16,505 bases of DNA from Bacillota bacterium (GCA_012512605.1 JAAZDX010000081.1:1-16505), one strand, 5' to 3'. Positions 1 to 6,760 are shown, counted from the stretch's first letter. Program-made: numbers and translations. Notes: generated from the letters alone by a model not told the origin.

Positions 1-1
1 G

Positions 2-478
2 GATAATATTATCGATGCGGTCCGGAGCCGGATGACCTATTTGGAAGCATTGGAAGCACGGAGGGCGATCGAAGGAGAAATCTGCTTCTTGGCCGCGAAA
101 CGGCGGACCGATTCCAGCCTGCGTGAGATCAAAAACTCCCTGGAAAAATGTAGAAACATCAAAACGGTGGACGAATTCATCAATGTGGACTATGAGTTCC
201 ATTTGGCGTTGGCAAAGGCTTCAGACAATCGGCTTTTTATTCAGTTTATTAAAGAAGCTTTATTAAAGTTGGAACACCCTTATTATGATATCATCCGTGT
301 GGCGGAGGATGATTCTTCCTCGGTAAAACGCTTGTTTGGGAAATCCTACGACGACCACGACGCGATCTACGAAGCTATTTCGAAAGCCGACGCGAATCTA
401 GCACGCAAGTGCATGCTCAACCACCTCCAAGCCGCTAAACAGAAATTCACCGAATACAACGAAAAATCCTACAATTAG
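2..478 (+). CDS. GntR-family transcriptional regulator, FCD domain (3' part only)
   Basis: The frame is open to the left window edge, so this is the C-terminal 158 residues of a longer protein; the N-terminal winged helix-turn-helix lies outside. The remainder is all-helical and matches the FCD ligand-binding domain of FadR-type GntR regulators: an early 'EARRAIEGEICFLAA' helix, the central 'DYEFHLALAKASDN' motif (Asp and His are usual metal/ligand residues), and the late 'DDHDAIYEAISKADAN...NHL' helix with two His. FCD domains bind small carboxylates or sugar acids, often through a metal ion, and control adjacent catabolic operons. The next genes, in the same direction, form a catabolic island, and palindromes of the GntR/FCD operator type follow directly, so this is its probable regulator. 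The effector cannot be told. Family assignment is firm; the regulated target is inferred from position. Confidence 0.88.
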   Translation, partial: DNIIDAVRSRMTYLEALEARRAIEGEICFLAAKRRTDSSLREIKNSLEKCRNIKTVDEFINVDYEFHLALAKASDNRLFIQFIKEALLKLEHPYYDIIRVAEDDSSSVKRLFGKSYDDHDAIYEAISKADANLARKCMLNHLQAAKQKFTEYNEKSYN

Positions 479-564
479 GTTATGTTCGCCAGGGAAAAAC
501 GGGAAAAGTAAGGTTAATGAAGGCAGGAGAAGAGTTTAGAGAAGAGAAATAAAATCTTAACACC

Positions 565-587
565 GTCAAGCTGTCTGACAGCTTGAC
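565..587. promoter_or_regulatory. Perfect 23-bp palindrome, probable GntR/FCD operator
   Basis: The arms gtcaagctgtc (565-575) and gacagcttgac (577-587) are exact reverse complements around a single central t. The core GTC-T-GAC fits the published FadR-subfamily consensus NGTM-N(0-1)-KACN. The right arm overlaps the -35 box of the promoter at 583-611, the geometry expected for repression. It lies 87 bases after the stop of the GntR/FCD gene. Flanking caccg (561-565) and cggtg (591-595) could extend a hairpin in RNA, but no T run follows, so a terminator is unlikely. Confidence 0.65.
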
Positions 588-611
588 AAGCGGTGGATTT
601 TAAATTATGAT
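583..611 (+). promoter_or_regulatory. Sigma-A-type promoter for the island
   Basis: TTGACA (583-588), a 17-base spacer and TATGAT (606-611) give a perfect -35 and a 5/6 -10. The -35 lies within and next to the operator palindrome. This is the best promoter match I found in the window. Transcription would start near 618, far upstream of the first coding region at 1067. Confidence 0.65.
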
Positions 612-751
612 AGACTTGTCCAAGGGAGCAATAGAAAGCAACGAATTAACCATTAATTACGGCAAGGCTCACCGCACGATCGTGGTAACAGATGCTGCTC
701 AAAAGATCTAACAACACAAAAAAGGCGAAAACCATATATTTTTTCAACAAA

Positions 752-764
752 GCTGTCTGACAGC
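752..764. promoter_or_regulatory. Second copy of the operator core
   Basis: gctgtc-t-gacagc is a perfect 13-base palindrome identical to the central 13 bases of the site at 565-587. The centres are 182 bp apart (576 and 758), a distance compatible with DNA looping between bound dimers. It lies downstream of the predicted start site, where a bound protein could also act as a roadblock. Confidence 0.5.
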
Positions 765-999
765 AAGACAGCAAGACTAGATCCGAAAAAGCTAACGAGT
801 CCAAAACCTGACAAAAGACGTCCCAGAAGACACGATAAAAGTCAAAGCGCAGAAGAGGCCCAAAGGAAGTAAACAACACAGCAGTCGACGGCGCAGAAAA
901 CACCGGAAATGAAGCAAAAAGAAGACGGATAAAAGAAGACTAGCCGATGGAAGATTTGTTTTAGGAATTAGGGTTTTCGCCGAAGCTTTACCGCAAGAA

Positions 1000-1012
1000 T
1001 TGTCGACGACAA
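1000..1012. promoter_or_regulatory. Third palindrome, variant operator-like site
   Basis: ttgtcg-a-cgacaa is a perfect 6+1+6 palindrome. Read as TTGTCGACGA (1000-1009) it also fits the TNGTM-KACNA pattern with zero spacer, unlike the one-base spacer of the two upstream sites. It sits 55 bases before the GTG start of the first operon gene. Binding by the same regulator is an inference. Confidence 0.35.
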
Positions 1013-1066
1013 ATCAGGTGCATCTACAGTTTTAGTATGAAATGAAGCAAAGGAGGTCCATAAGCT

Positions 1067-2296
1067 GTGGAACCAAAGGTACTACTGATTGCGACCTTGG
1101 ACACCAAAGAAAAAGAGGCTGCCTACTTAAAACAGATCATCGAAGCCAAAGGCGTAAAGACCCTGGTCATGGACACCGGGGTATTGTCCTCTCCCCGCGA
1201 GCTTAATCCGGATGTTTCCCGGGAAGAGGTAGCCTTGGCGGGTGGGATGCCCATCGACCAGCTGGTGGCCACCGGCAACAAAGGACAATGTATCGACGTC
1301 ATGATCGCGGGTGCGCAAGCGGTTGCCCAGCGACTGTATGCGGCGGGGGAATTTTCCGGTGTGGTCAGTTTTGGCGGTGCCCAGGGGACCAATATTGGGA
1401 CCGCCGTCATGAAGAACCTGCCCTTTGGCGTTCCGAAGATCATGATCTCCACCGTTGCTTCGGGGACCGCCACCTTTGGCCCCTTTGTGGGGACGAAAGA
1501 CGTCATGATGATGCACTCCGTGGTCGACGTTCAAGGCGTGAACGCCTTAATCACCCGTCTTTTTGAGAACGCCGCGGCGGCGATTTGTGGAATGGTAAAG
1601 AATAATAATGGTCAGATTAAAGATGTTCAAAGCAAAAACGTCATTGCCATGTCCATGCTGGGGACGACCACCCCTGGTGCGCTGCGGGCGCAACGGCTTT
1701 TGGAAGCCGAAGGCTACGAAGTGATCGCCTTCCACCAGAACGGGACCGGTGGGATTGCCATGGAAGACCTGATCCGTGAAGGTTACTTCAGTGGCGTCCT
1801 TGACATCAACCTCCACGAACTGGCCGACCGGATGGTTGGTGGACTTCACGGTTCGATCAAAGACTACCGGCTAGAAGCGGCGGCCGAGGCCGGCCTTCCC
1901 CAGATAATTGCCCCTGGTAGCATCGAATACACCGTCCAGGGTCCAGTGGACAGCTTAAGTCCCGAGTACAAAAAACGACCCTACATCGTCCACAACCCCA
2001 CCTTGACCCTAGTCCGGCTTACGCCGGAGGAACTCAAAGCCGTTGCCGAACTGATTGCGGCAAAGCTGAACAAAGTACGGGGCCCGGTCAAAGTCCTCCT
2101 GCCCCTTAAGGGCTTTTCTTTTCCCAACCGTGAAGGTCACGAACTGTGGGATCCCGTTGGCAATCAGGCTTTCATCGAGACCTTCAAAGCAAAGATTGCC
2201 CCTTCAATTGCCGTAGAGGAGGTGGATGCCCACATCAACGACGCTGAATTTATCGACCGGGTGGTAGCAAGCTATCTCGAGATGGCAACCAAATAG
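1067..2296 (+). CDS. Tm-1-like ATP-binding domain protein (UPF0261 family)
   Basis: A 409-residue protein of the UPF0261/Tm-1 N-terminal-domain family, which shares a fold with the ATP-binding half of the tomato Tm-1 protein. Visible family marks are the opening 'IATLDTKEKEAAYLKQII', 'SFGGAQGTNIGTAVM' (about 101-115), 'ISTVASG' (127-133), 'MLGTTTPGAL' (197-206), 'FHQNGTGGIAMEDL' (222-235) and 'VLDINLHELADRMVGG' (244-259). It reads as two alpha/beta domains, about 1-184 and 185-409. The enzymatic role of bacterial members is not, to my knowledge, settled; nucleotide binding is the family-level expectation. The GTG start is chosen because AAGGAGG (1050-1056) lies 10 bases upstream and the motif-bearing N-terminus begins at once. 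First gene of block A; the DapA-like gene follows after 18 bases. Family call firm, function unknown. Confidence 0.9.
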   Translation: MEPKVLLIATLDTKEKEAAYLKQIIEAKGVKTLVMDTGVLSSPRELNPDVSREEVALAGGMPIDQLVATGNKGQCIDVMIAGAQAVAQRLYAAGEFSGVVSFGGAQGTNIGTAVMKNLPFGVPKIMISTVASGTATFGPFVGTKDVMMMHSVVDVQGVNALITRLFENAAAAICGMVKNNNGQIKDVQSKNVIAMSMLGTTTPGALRAQRLLEAEGYEVIAFHQNGTGGIAMEDLIREGYFSGVLDINLHELADRMVGGLHGSIKDYRLEAAAEAGLPQIIAPGSIEYTVQGPVDSLSPEYKKRPYIVHNPTLTLVRLTPEELKAVAELIAAKLNKVRGPVKVLLPLKGFSFPNREGHELWDPVGNQAFIETFKAKIAPSIAVEEVDAHINDAEFIDRVVASYLEMATK

Positions 2297-2314
2297 GGAG
2301 GTGTACTTAACAAA

Positions 2315-3208
2315 ATGACAATCAAAGAACAACTTTCGGGTGTCTTCACCCCGATGGTCACCCCATTCAAAGACGACGCGATCCTCTACGACGGGATTGC
2401 CGCGAACGTTAAAAAGATGAACCAGACCGGACTGCGTGGCTACTTTGTACTGGGCACCAACGGCGAATTTAAATCCCTCTCGGTAGAAGAGCGCCTCAAA
2501 GTCCTGCAAACCGTGGTAGACAACGCGGCTCCCGACAAAGTCATCATGGCCGGTACCGCCGCCGAGAGCACCAAAGAGACGATCGACATCACCAAAGAAG
2601 CGGCGAAGATCGGGGCCAAAAGCGTAAGTCTCCTCATGCCCAACTTTTTCCGGAAATACATGGACGACGACGCCCTAACCGAATACATCGTCAAAGTCGC
2701 CGACGCCTCACCCGTTCCGGTTTTACTATACAACAACCCCTCTGTCGCGGCCGACGTTTTGATCAGCCCTGAAGTCATCCGGCGCGTGGCTGACCACCCC
2801 AACGTCGTCGGGATGAAAGACAGTTCCCGCGGCAACTACCAGAAATACTTAGAAGCGGCACAAGGGAAAGACTTCCATATGTTAGCCGGCTCCGCCGGAT
2901 TCTTCCTTGACCTTTTGCAAGCCGGCGGTGTTGGTGGCGTGTTATCGCTGGCCAATGTCTTCCCCGAAGAATGCGCCAAGCTTTACGAAGCCTTTAAGGC
3001 CGGCAACCTTGAAGAAGCTGAACGGCTCAACACCAAGCTTGTCGACTTAAACAAAAAAGTCTCCGGTTTTGGCGGTGTTGCTGCCGTCAAGAGCGCCATG
3101 GACCTGGCGGGCTACACCGGCGGTGAACCCCGGCATCCCTTACGTCCGCTGAGCGCCGAGCAGAAAGCCACCCTGGAGGCGAACATCAAAGAGCTAGGGT
3201 TTATCTAA
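2315..3208 (+). CDS. Dihydrodipicolinate synthase/N-acetylneuraminate lyase family aldolase
   Basis: A 297-residue class I (Schiff-base) aldolase of the DapA superfamily. The family substrate-loop motif appears as GTNGE (47-51), the catalytic Tyr as Y139 in 'LLYNNP', and the Schiff-base Lys as K168 in 'VGMKDSS'. Members condense or cleave pyruvate-type keto acids, or dehydrate and decarboxylate sugar acids. A housekeeping lysine-pathway role is unlikely because no lysine genes are nearby and it sits between a UPF0261 gene and a creatininase-family gene; a catabolic retro-aldol or dehydratase role on a keto-sugar acid is more plausible. The spacing from GGAGG (2297-2301) to the ATG is 13 bases, rather long. 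Codon use is strongly C-ending (13 of 14 Asn codons are AAC), suggesting high expression. Superfamily sure, substrate unknown. Confidence 0.9.
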   Translation: MTIKEQLSGVFTPMVTPFKDDAILYDGIAANVKKMNQTGLRGYFVLGTNGEFKSLSVEERLKVLQTVVDNAAPDKVIMAGTAAESTKETIDITKEAAKIGAKSVSLLMPNFFRKYMDDDALTEYIVKVADASPVPVLLYNNPSVAADVLISPEVIRRVADHPNVVGMKDSSRGNYQKYLEAAQGKDFHMLAGSAGFFLDLLQAGGVGGVLSLANVFPEECAKLYEAFKAGNLEEAERLNTKLVDLNKKVSGFGGVAAVKSAMDLAGYTGGEPRHPLRPLSAEQKATLEANIKELGFI

Positions 3209-3243
3209 AGACATAAACCAAAAACAACTAAGGAGGCAAACAA

Positions 3244-4107
3244 ATGGCAAGAACAGACTTATGGAACATCGCTGAAAAAGGCTACGACGAAGTAGCCGAA
3301 TACCTCAAGACCAACGACGTAATCATGCTCCCAATGGGTTCGACCGAAAAACACGGTGCCCACTGTCCGCTTGGGACCGACAGCTTTACCACCATGGGTG
3401 TGGTTGAAGCCGCGGCCCCGATCGCCAAGACCTGCCATACGCCGCTGATTCCGGTTGGCTACTCCCCGCACCACATGGGTGAAGTGAAACAGGGGACCGG
3501 CACCATGACCCTTTCGGGTAACACCTACCGTGCGGTCGTATACGACCGGGCGATGAGCATGATCTACCATGGCTTCAACAAAATCGTCTTCGTGAGCCAC
3601 CATGGTAGCAACTCCAAAGTCATCGACGACGTCCTCCGCCGGATTCGCTACGAGACGGGCTGCTTTGTCTGCTGGTACAAGACCCCGACCGAGCGTCAAT
3701 ACTCCCTCGTTGGCGACATCTTTGACGGTCCGCCCGAAGAGACCCCAGGTTGGCACGCGGGTGAGGTTGAGACCAGTACCGCTTGGGCCTACAACCCCAA
3801 ATCGGTTGACATGAGCAAAGCGAAACAAGACCGCACCCATGCTCCGCGCTGGATGGGTCCGGCCTTCAGCAAACACGACGGTTCGGGTATGGTTACCTTC
3901 ATGGATGCCGAGAACATCTGGGTTCCCATGGAGCACCACGAGTATTCGGACACCGCAACGATTGGTATCCCCTTACGGGCGACCAAGGAGAAGGGCGAGA
4001 AATATTTAGCAAAGGCTGGTCAAGCCTTGGCTAACTTCCTCGAGGAAGTCAAAAAGTTCGATATCGTTGTGCCGGACGAAAAACGGTTGTTCACTAACAG
4101 AGCTTAA
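3244..4107 (+). CDS. Creatininase-family metal-dependent hydrolase
   Basis: A 287-residue protein with the creatininase signature: 'LPMGSTEKHGAHCPLGTD' (29-46) supplying likely metal ligands E35, H37 and D46; 'VSHHGSN' (117-123), a variant of the usual NGHGGN; and 'GWHAGEVETS' (169-178) with H171 and E174. The family hydrolyses cyclic amides and related rings: creatinine, FAPy intermediates and, as I recall, the inositol-pathway diketone hydrolase IolN. No creatine-degrading genes are present, so true creatininase activity is unlikely; ring opening of a cyclic sugar-derived compound fits the neighbours better (inference). AAGGAGG (3230-3236) lies 7 bases before the ATG. All 9 Asn codons are AAC, a sign of high expression. 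A stable hairpin follows in the next gap. Confidence 0.88.
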   Translation: MARTDLWNIAEKGYDEVAEYLKTNDVIMLPMGSTEKHGAHCPLGTDSFTTMGVVEAAAPIAKTCHTPLIPVGYSPHHMGEVKQGTGTMTLSGNTYRAVVYDRAMSMIYHGFNKIVFVSHHGSNSKVIDDVLRRIRYETGCFVCWYKTPTERQYSLVGDIFDGPPEETPGWHAGEVETSTAWAYNPKSVDMSKAKQDRTHAPRWMGPAFSKHDGSGMVTFMDAENIWVPMEHHEYSDTATIGIPLRATKEKGEKYLAKAGQALANFLEEVKKFDIVVPDEKRLFTNRA

Positions 4108-4127
4108 GTTTGTCCGCAAAATTCACA

Positions 4128-4157
4128 GGGAGAGCTGCACTTATTTGCAGCTCTCCC
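4128..4157 (+). other. Intercistronic hairpin (11-bp perfect stem)
   Basis: gggagagctgc (4128-4138) and gcagctctccc (4147-4157) pair perfectly around an 8-base loop, in the 75-base gap between the creatininase-like and transketolase genes. No T run follows, so it is not a standard intrinsic terminator. It could end or protect an upstream mRNA segment and lower expression of the genes after it. Confidence 0.6.
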
Positions 4158-4182
4158 GCGCTCAGAGGAAGGGGGTACTCCA

Positions 4183-5136
4183 ATGGCGATTGATCTAACC
4201 AGTAACCTTTCGACTAGAAAAGCCTTTAGCGAAGCGATTACCGAGTTCGGCCTGAAGGATGAGCGGGTCTTTTCAGTGGCCGCCGATTCGGAGTCCCGGT
4301 TTGGTGCTTTTCGTAAAGAAGCCGCCGAACGGGCCATTAACGTCGGGATTGCGGAGCAAAACGCAATGAGTGTCGCTGCCGGCTTGGCTTTTTGCGGCAA
4401 GGTGCCATTCATTTCAACCTATGCCACCTTTTTGACGATGCGGGCCTGTGAGCAAATCCGGACCGATATAGCGTTTGCCAATTTAAACGTGCGTATTGTT
4501 GGCACGAACGCCGGGTTTAGTTCGGATTGGCTGGGGATGACCCACCAAGCCTTGGAAGATGTGGCCTTAATGCGGTCAATCCCGAACATGACGGTATTGA
4601 TCCCAGCCGATGGCGCGTCCACTTACCGGTTGGTCGAAGCATTGATTGGTTACGAAGGACCGGCCTATTTACGGATCCGGGGGACAGCCAGTGAGCCGCA
4701 TGTCCAGTGCGATGAGCCGGTGGTGATTGGCAAGGCCCGGCAGATTAGAGACGGAAATGACCTTACGATTATTGCCTACGGCCGGCTGGTGTATGAGGCG
4801 GTGCTCGCGGCCGACCGGTTGGCGCAGGAAGGGATTAAAGCACGGGTTTTGGATATGCACACGGTAAAACCCCTTGACGAAGCGGCGGTCCTTAAAGCGG
4901 CGGCCGAAACAAAACGGATTCTTACTGTGGAGGAACACAATATTATTGGCGGTTTAGGGAGTGCGGTGGCCGAAGTGACCAGCGAGCATTGTCCGGTTGT
5001 GGTACGGCGCATGGGGGTTCGGGACCGCTACGGGATTCCTGGCACCGAAGAAGATCTCTTCGCGTTCTTTGGCTTGACTTCCGAACACATTGTCGCTGAA
5101 GCCAAAAAGCTTTTAGAAACGGAGGAGTCGAAATGA
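4183..5136 (+). CDS. Transketolase, C-terminal subunit
   Basis: A 317-residue protein equal to the pyrimidine-binding plus C-terminal domains of transketolase, as in split, two-gene enzymes. E58 in 'INVGIAEQNAMSVAAGLA' is the conserved Glu that activates thiamine diphosphate; 'GMTHQALEDVALMR' (118-131) carries the active-site THQ; the C-terminal domain includes 'ILTVEEHNIIGGLGSAVAE'. It would pair with the N-terminal subunit encoded at 6903-7739 and move two-carbon ketol units between sugar phosphates. In most transketolases an Asp sits four residues before the THQ His (EDGPTHQ-type) and contacts the acceptor hydroxyl; here the aligned residue is Leu (DWLGMTHQ), hinting at a non-standard acceptor. 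RBS GAGGAAGGGGG (4165-4175). Its stop overlaps the next start by ATGA, implying coupled translation with the isomerase. Confidence 0.92.
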   Translation: MAIDLTSNLSTRKAFSEAITEFGLKDERVFSVAADSESRFGAFRKEAAERAINVGIAEQNAMSVAAGLAFCGKVPFISTYATFLTMRACEQIRTDIAFANLNVRIVGTNAGFSSDWLGMTHQALEDVALMRSIPNMTVLIPADGASTYRLVEALIGYEGPAYLRIRGTASEPHVQCDEPVVIGKARQIRDGNDLTIIAYGRLVYEAVLAADRLAQEGIKARVLDMHTVKPLDEAAVLKAAAETKRILTVEEHNIIGGLGSAVAEVTSEHCPVVVRRMGVRDRYGIPGTEEDLFAFFGLTSEHIVAEAKKLLETEESK

Positions 5137-5585
5137 GAATAGCAATTGGTTGCGATGAAAACGCATACGAAATGAAAGAGGCGATCAAGGCCCACTTAAA
5201 AGAGCGTGGTGTGGAATTTGAGGATATGGGCTGTGACAAGGGTGAAACGGTCTTGTATCCGGAAATTGCCCGTCGGGTGGCCGTCAGCATTATGGAAGGG
5301 AAATTCGACCGGGGCATTCTTGTTTGTGGGACCGGATTGGGGATGGCGATTGTTGCCAACAAGATTCCCGGGGTGCGGGCGGCAACTTGCCATGATGTCC
5401 ATTCGGCAGAACGGGCGCGCAAAAGCAATAACGCGCAGATTATTACCTTTGGGGCGAAGGTGATCGGGAATGTCCTTGCGACGAAGCTGGTTGATGTCTG
5501 GTTGGATTCCGAGTTTGCCGGTGGTCGTTCTAAGCCGAAAGTAGACCTTATTGACGAAATTGACCGCGAGTTTCGCAAGCAATAA
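5133..5585 (+). CDS. RpiB/LacAB-family sugar-phosphate isomerase, tetrose-type variant
   Basis: A 150-residue aldose-ketose isomerase of the RpiB family. The Cys base is C65 in 'LVCGTGLGMAIVANKIPGVR', and H87 lies in 'CHDVHSAERARKSNNAQIITFGAKVIG'. Two departures from ordinary ribose-5-phosphate isomerase B: the N-terminal motif reads GCDENAYEMK, where a His normally follows the Asp, and the usual HND-ANVLALG block is SNNAQIITFGA, which I associate with the erythrulose-4-phosphate isomerase (EryI/DerI/LerI) branch. A C4 aldose/ketose substrate is therefore possible, which would fit a neighbouring transketolase and transaldolase, both users of erythrose 4-phosphate; the sulfo-transketolase pathway uses a comparable pairing. 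It overlaps the previous gene by 4 bases, with RBS GGAGGAG (5121-5127). Family sure, substrate inferred. Confidence 0.88.
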   Translation: MRIAIGCDENAYEMKEAIKAHLKERGVEFEDMGCDKGETVLYPEIARRVAVSIMEGKFDRGILVCGTGLGMAIVANKIPGVRAATCHDVHSAERARKSNNAQIITFGAKVIGNVLATKLVDVWLDSEFAGGRSKPKVDLIDEIDREFRKQ

Positions 5586-5615
5586 CGGTTTAATGGGCGA
5601 AGGGGGGTTGTTTTG

Positions 5616-6587
5616 ATGAAAAACGGACGACCAGAAAGGTACGAATGTGATCTCCATTGCCACACCAATCGATCCGACGGAAACAACACTCCAAAAGAAT
5701 TAATATGCCGGGCCGTGAAATTGGGAATGAAGGCCATCGCCATTACCGATCATGATATTGTTCCTCCGGAGACGGTAACGGTGAACGGCGAAACGATTGA
5801 TATTTGTTCCTATGCGAAGCAGAAAGGTCTAGTTCTCTTGCGGGGTTATGAATTCTCGACCGACACCTATGTGAATGACGTCCATATTCTCGGTTATGAG
5901 CTGGACTGGTCGAATGCGGCGGTGCAAGCGGAGATGGAACGGGCCCGCCTTAGTAAGAGCGAGGCCTACCGCAAACTCTGTAATATTCTGACCAGTAAAG
6001 GAATGCCCATCGACTATGATCAGGAGATCTTACGTTATACGGACGCAAGCGGGGTGACCCACGAGCGGGGCCCGGAAGAGGTGCAAAGAAAGTTTATCTT
6101 TGAAAAGATGGCCGAGAAAGGTTATGCCGAAAGCTGGGGTGCCGCCAAAATTATGGTACAGAATGATCCGGAGCTTAATGTACGACGCGAGAAGATCGAT
6201 CCGCTCCGGGCGATTGCGTTAATCCACTCCTGTGGCGGCTTGGCATTTTTGGCCCACCCCCACCTGATCGATGAGGTCGTTGAAGCGCCGGGTTTAGGAA
6301 GGATGACCCGATCCGAGTATATCGAGCGTTTAATCGAGCACGGGCTCGACGGGATTGAAGCAAGATATACCTACAACAAAACCAGCTATAAAGGGCATAA
6401 TACGGTAGAAGAGATTGAACAGGAAATCAGAGCAAGATACGGAAACCGGCTCTATCTTTCGGGCGGTTCCGACTACCATGGCAGTAGACAAGGGATCGTT
6501 GATCCGCGGGAGATTGGGGAAGCCGGGATCAGTTACGAAGAATTTTGCCGGATATTTTTGCCCCTTTTACAAAAAGGAGCCAGCTAA
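5616..6587 (+). CDS. PHP-domain metal-dependent phosphoesterase
   Basis: A 323-residue PHP (polymerase and histidinol phosphatase) protein. The metal motifs are in order: H14-x-H16...D21 in 'DLHCHTNRSDG', 'ITDHD' (43-47), E79 in 'GYEFSTD', H90, 'FLAHPHL' and, near the C-terminus, 'GGSDYHGS'. This resembles the YciV/TrpH-like group, whose known members hydrolyse phosphate esters such as 3',5'-bisphosphonucleotides or cyclic sugar phosphates. In this island a sugar-phosphate phosphatase or cyclic phosphodiesterase role is an inference. I place the start at ATG 5616 rather than the TTG three bases upstream: GGGGGG (5602-5607) is 8 bases from the ATG and only 5 from the TTG. Codon use is mixed (6 of 13 Asn codons AAC), unlike the first three genes of the block. 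Last gene of block A. Confidence 0.87.
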   Translation: MKNGRPERYECDLHCHTNRSDGNNTPKELICRAVKLGMKAIAITDHDIVPPETVTVNGETIDICSYAKQKGLVLLRGYEFSTDTYVNDVHILGYELDWSNAAVQAEMERARLSKSEAYRKLCNILTSKGMPIDYDQEILRYTDASGVTHERGPEEVQRKFIFEKMAEKGYAESWGAAKIMVQNDPELNVRREKIDPLRAIALIHSCGGLAFLAHPHLIDEVVEAPGLGRMTRSEYIERLIEHGLDGIEARYTYNKTSYKGHNTVEEIEQEIRARYGNRLYLSGGSDYHGSRQGIVDPREIGEAGISYEEFCRIFLPLLQKGAS

Positions 6588-6750
6588 ACTGGGGATCGGT
6601 CAGGATGACCGCTGAAAACTGAAAACTGATCGTAACCCACTGGTTTTGAGTCTGTCCGGAAACTCCACCAGATTTTACCTTACTGATCTTGCATTTGTTG
6701 TTGCAACTTTTGGACCAGGAACGGGCTTAACTATTACTTTTTTGTGTTTT

Positions 6751-6760
6751 GTAACGTTTC
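6751..6760. promoter_or_regulatory. LacI-type operator-like sequence (weak)
   Basis: gtaacgtttc has a central CG and 4 of 5 complementary base pairs, like many LacI/PurR/RbsR-family operators. It lies about 75 bases upstream of the probable block B promoter. The match is short and could be chance. Confidence 0.22.

Larger units (their letters stand above)
479..1066 (+). other. 588-base intergenic control region with long purine-rich leader
   Basis: No convincing gene lies here. It contains a promoter (583-611), three operator-like palindromes (565-587, 752-764, 1000-1012) and a tandem 8-base repeat (gacagcaa twice plus gac, 759-777). The stretch from about 760 to 950 is strikingly poor in T and rich in A and G, with 'agaagac' three times. 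If transcription starts just after 611, the first operon gene has an untranslated leader of about 450 bases. Confidence 0.7.

Noticed and set aside
607..711. 34-codon frame starting ATG at 607 (MIDLSKGAIESNEL...)
   Set aside because: Its ATG lies within the -10 box of the best promoter, so that transcript would not contain it, and the ribosome site is weak.
646..903. Reverse-strand 85-codon frame rich in hydrophobic residues
   Set aside because: It looks membrane-like only because the + strand is T-poor and A/G-rich here. There is no ribosome site or recognisable family, and it would oppose the operon leader.
3259..3939. 226-codon reverse-strand frame opposite the creatininase-like gene
   Set aside because: A shadow of the C-ending codons of the real gene, which has full family motifs. 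No motifs on the reverse strand.
4943..5743. 266-codon reverse-strand frame spanning three genes
   Set aside because: It covers parts of transketolase, isomerase and PHP coding sequence that are all well supported, and has low-complexity composition with no family signature.
6597..6611. Hairpin cggtca-gga-tgaccg as terminator of block A
   Set aside because: A six-base stem with a three-base loop and no T run; too weak to call a terminator.
6612..6630. ctgaaaa tandem repeat as a CRISPR or mobile-element end
   Set aside because: Only two 7-base units plus a partial third, with no spacers, inverted ends or transposase nearby; a simple-sequence repeat.
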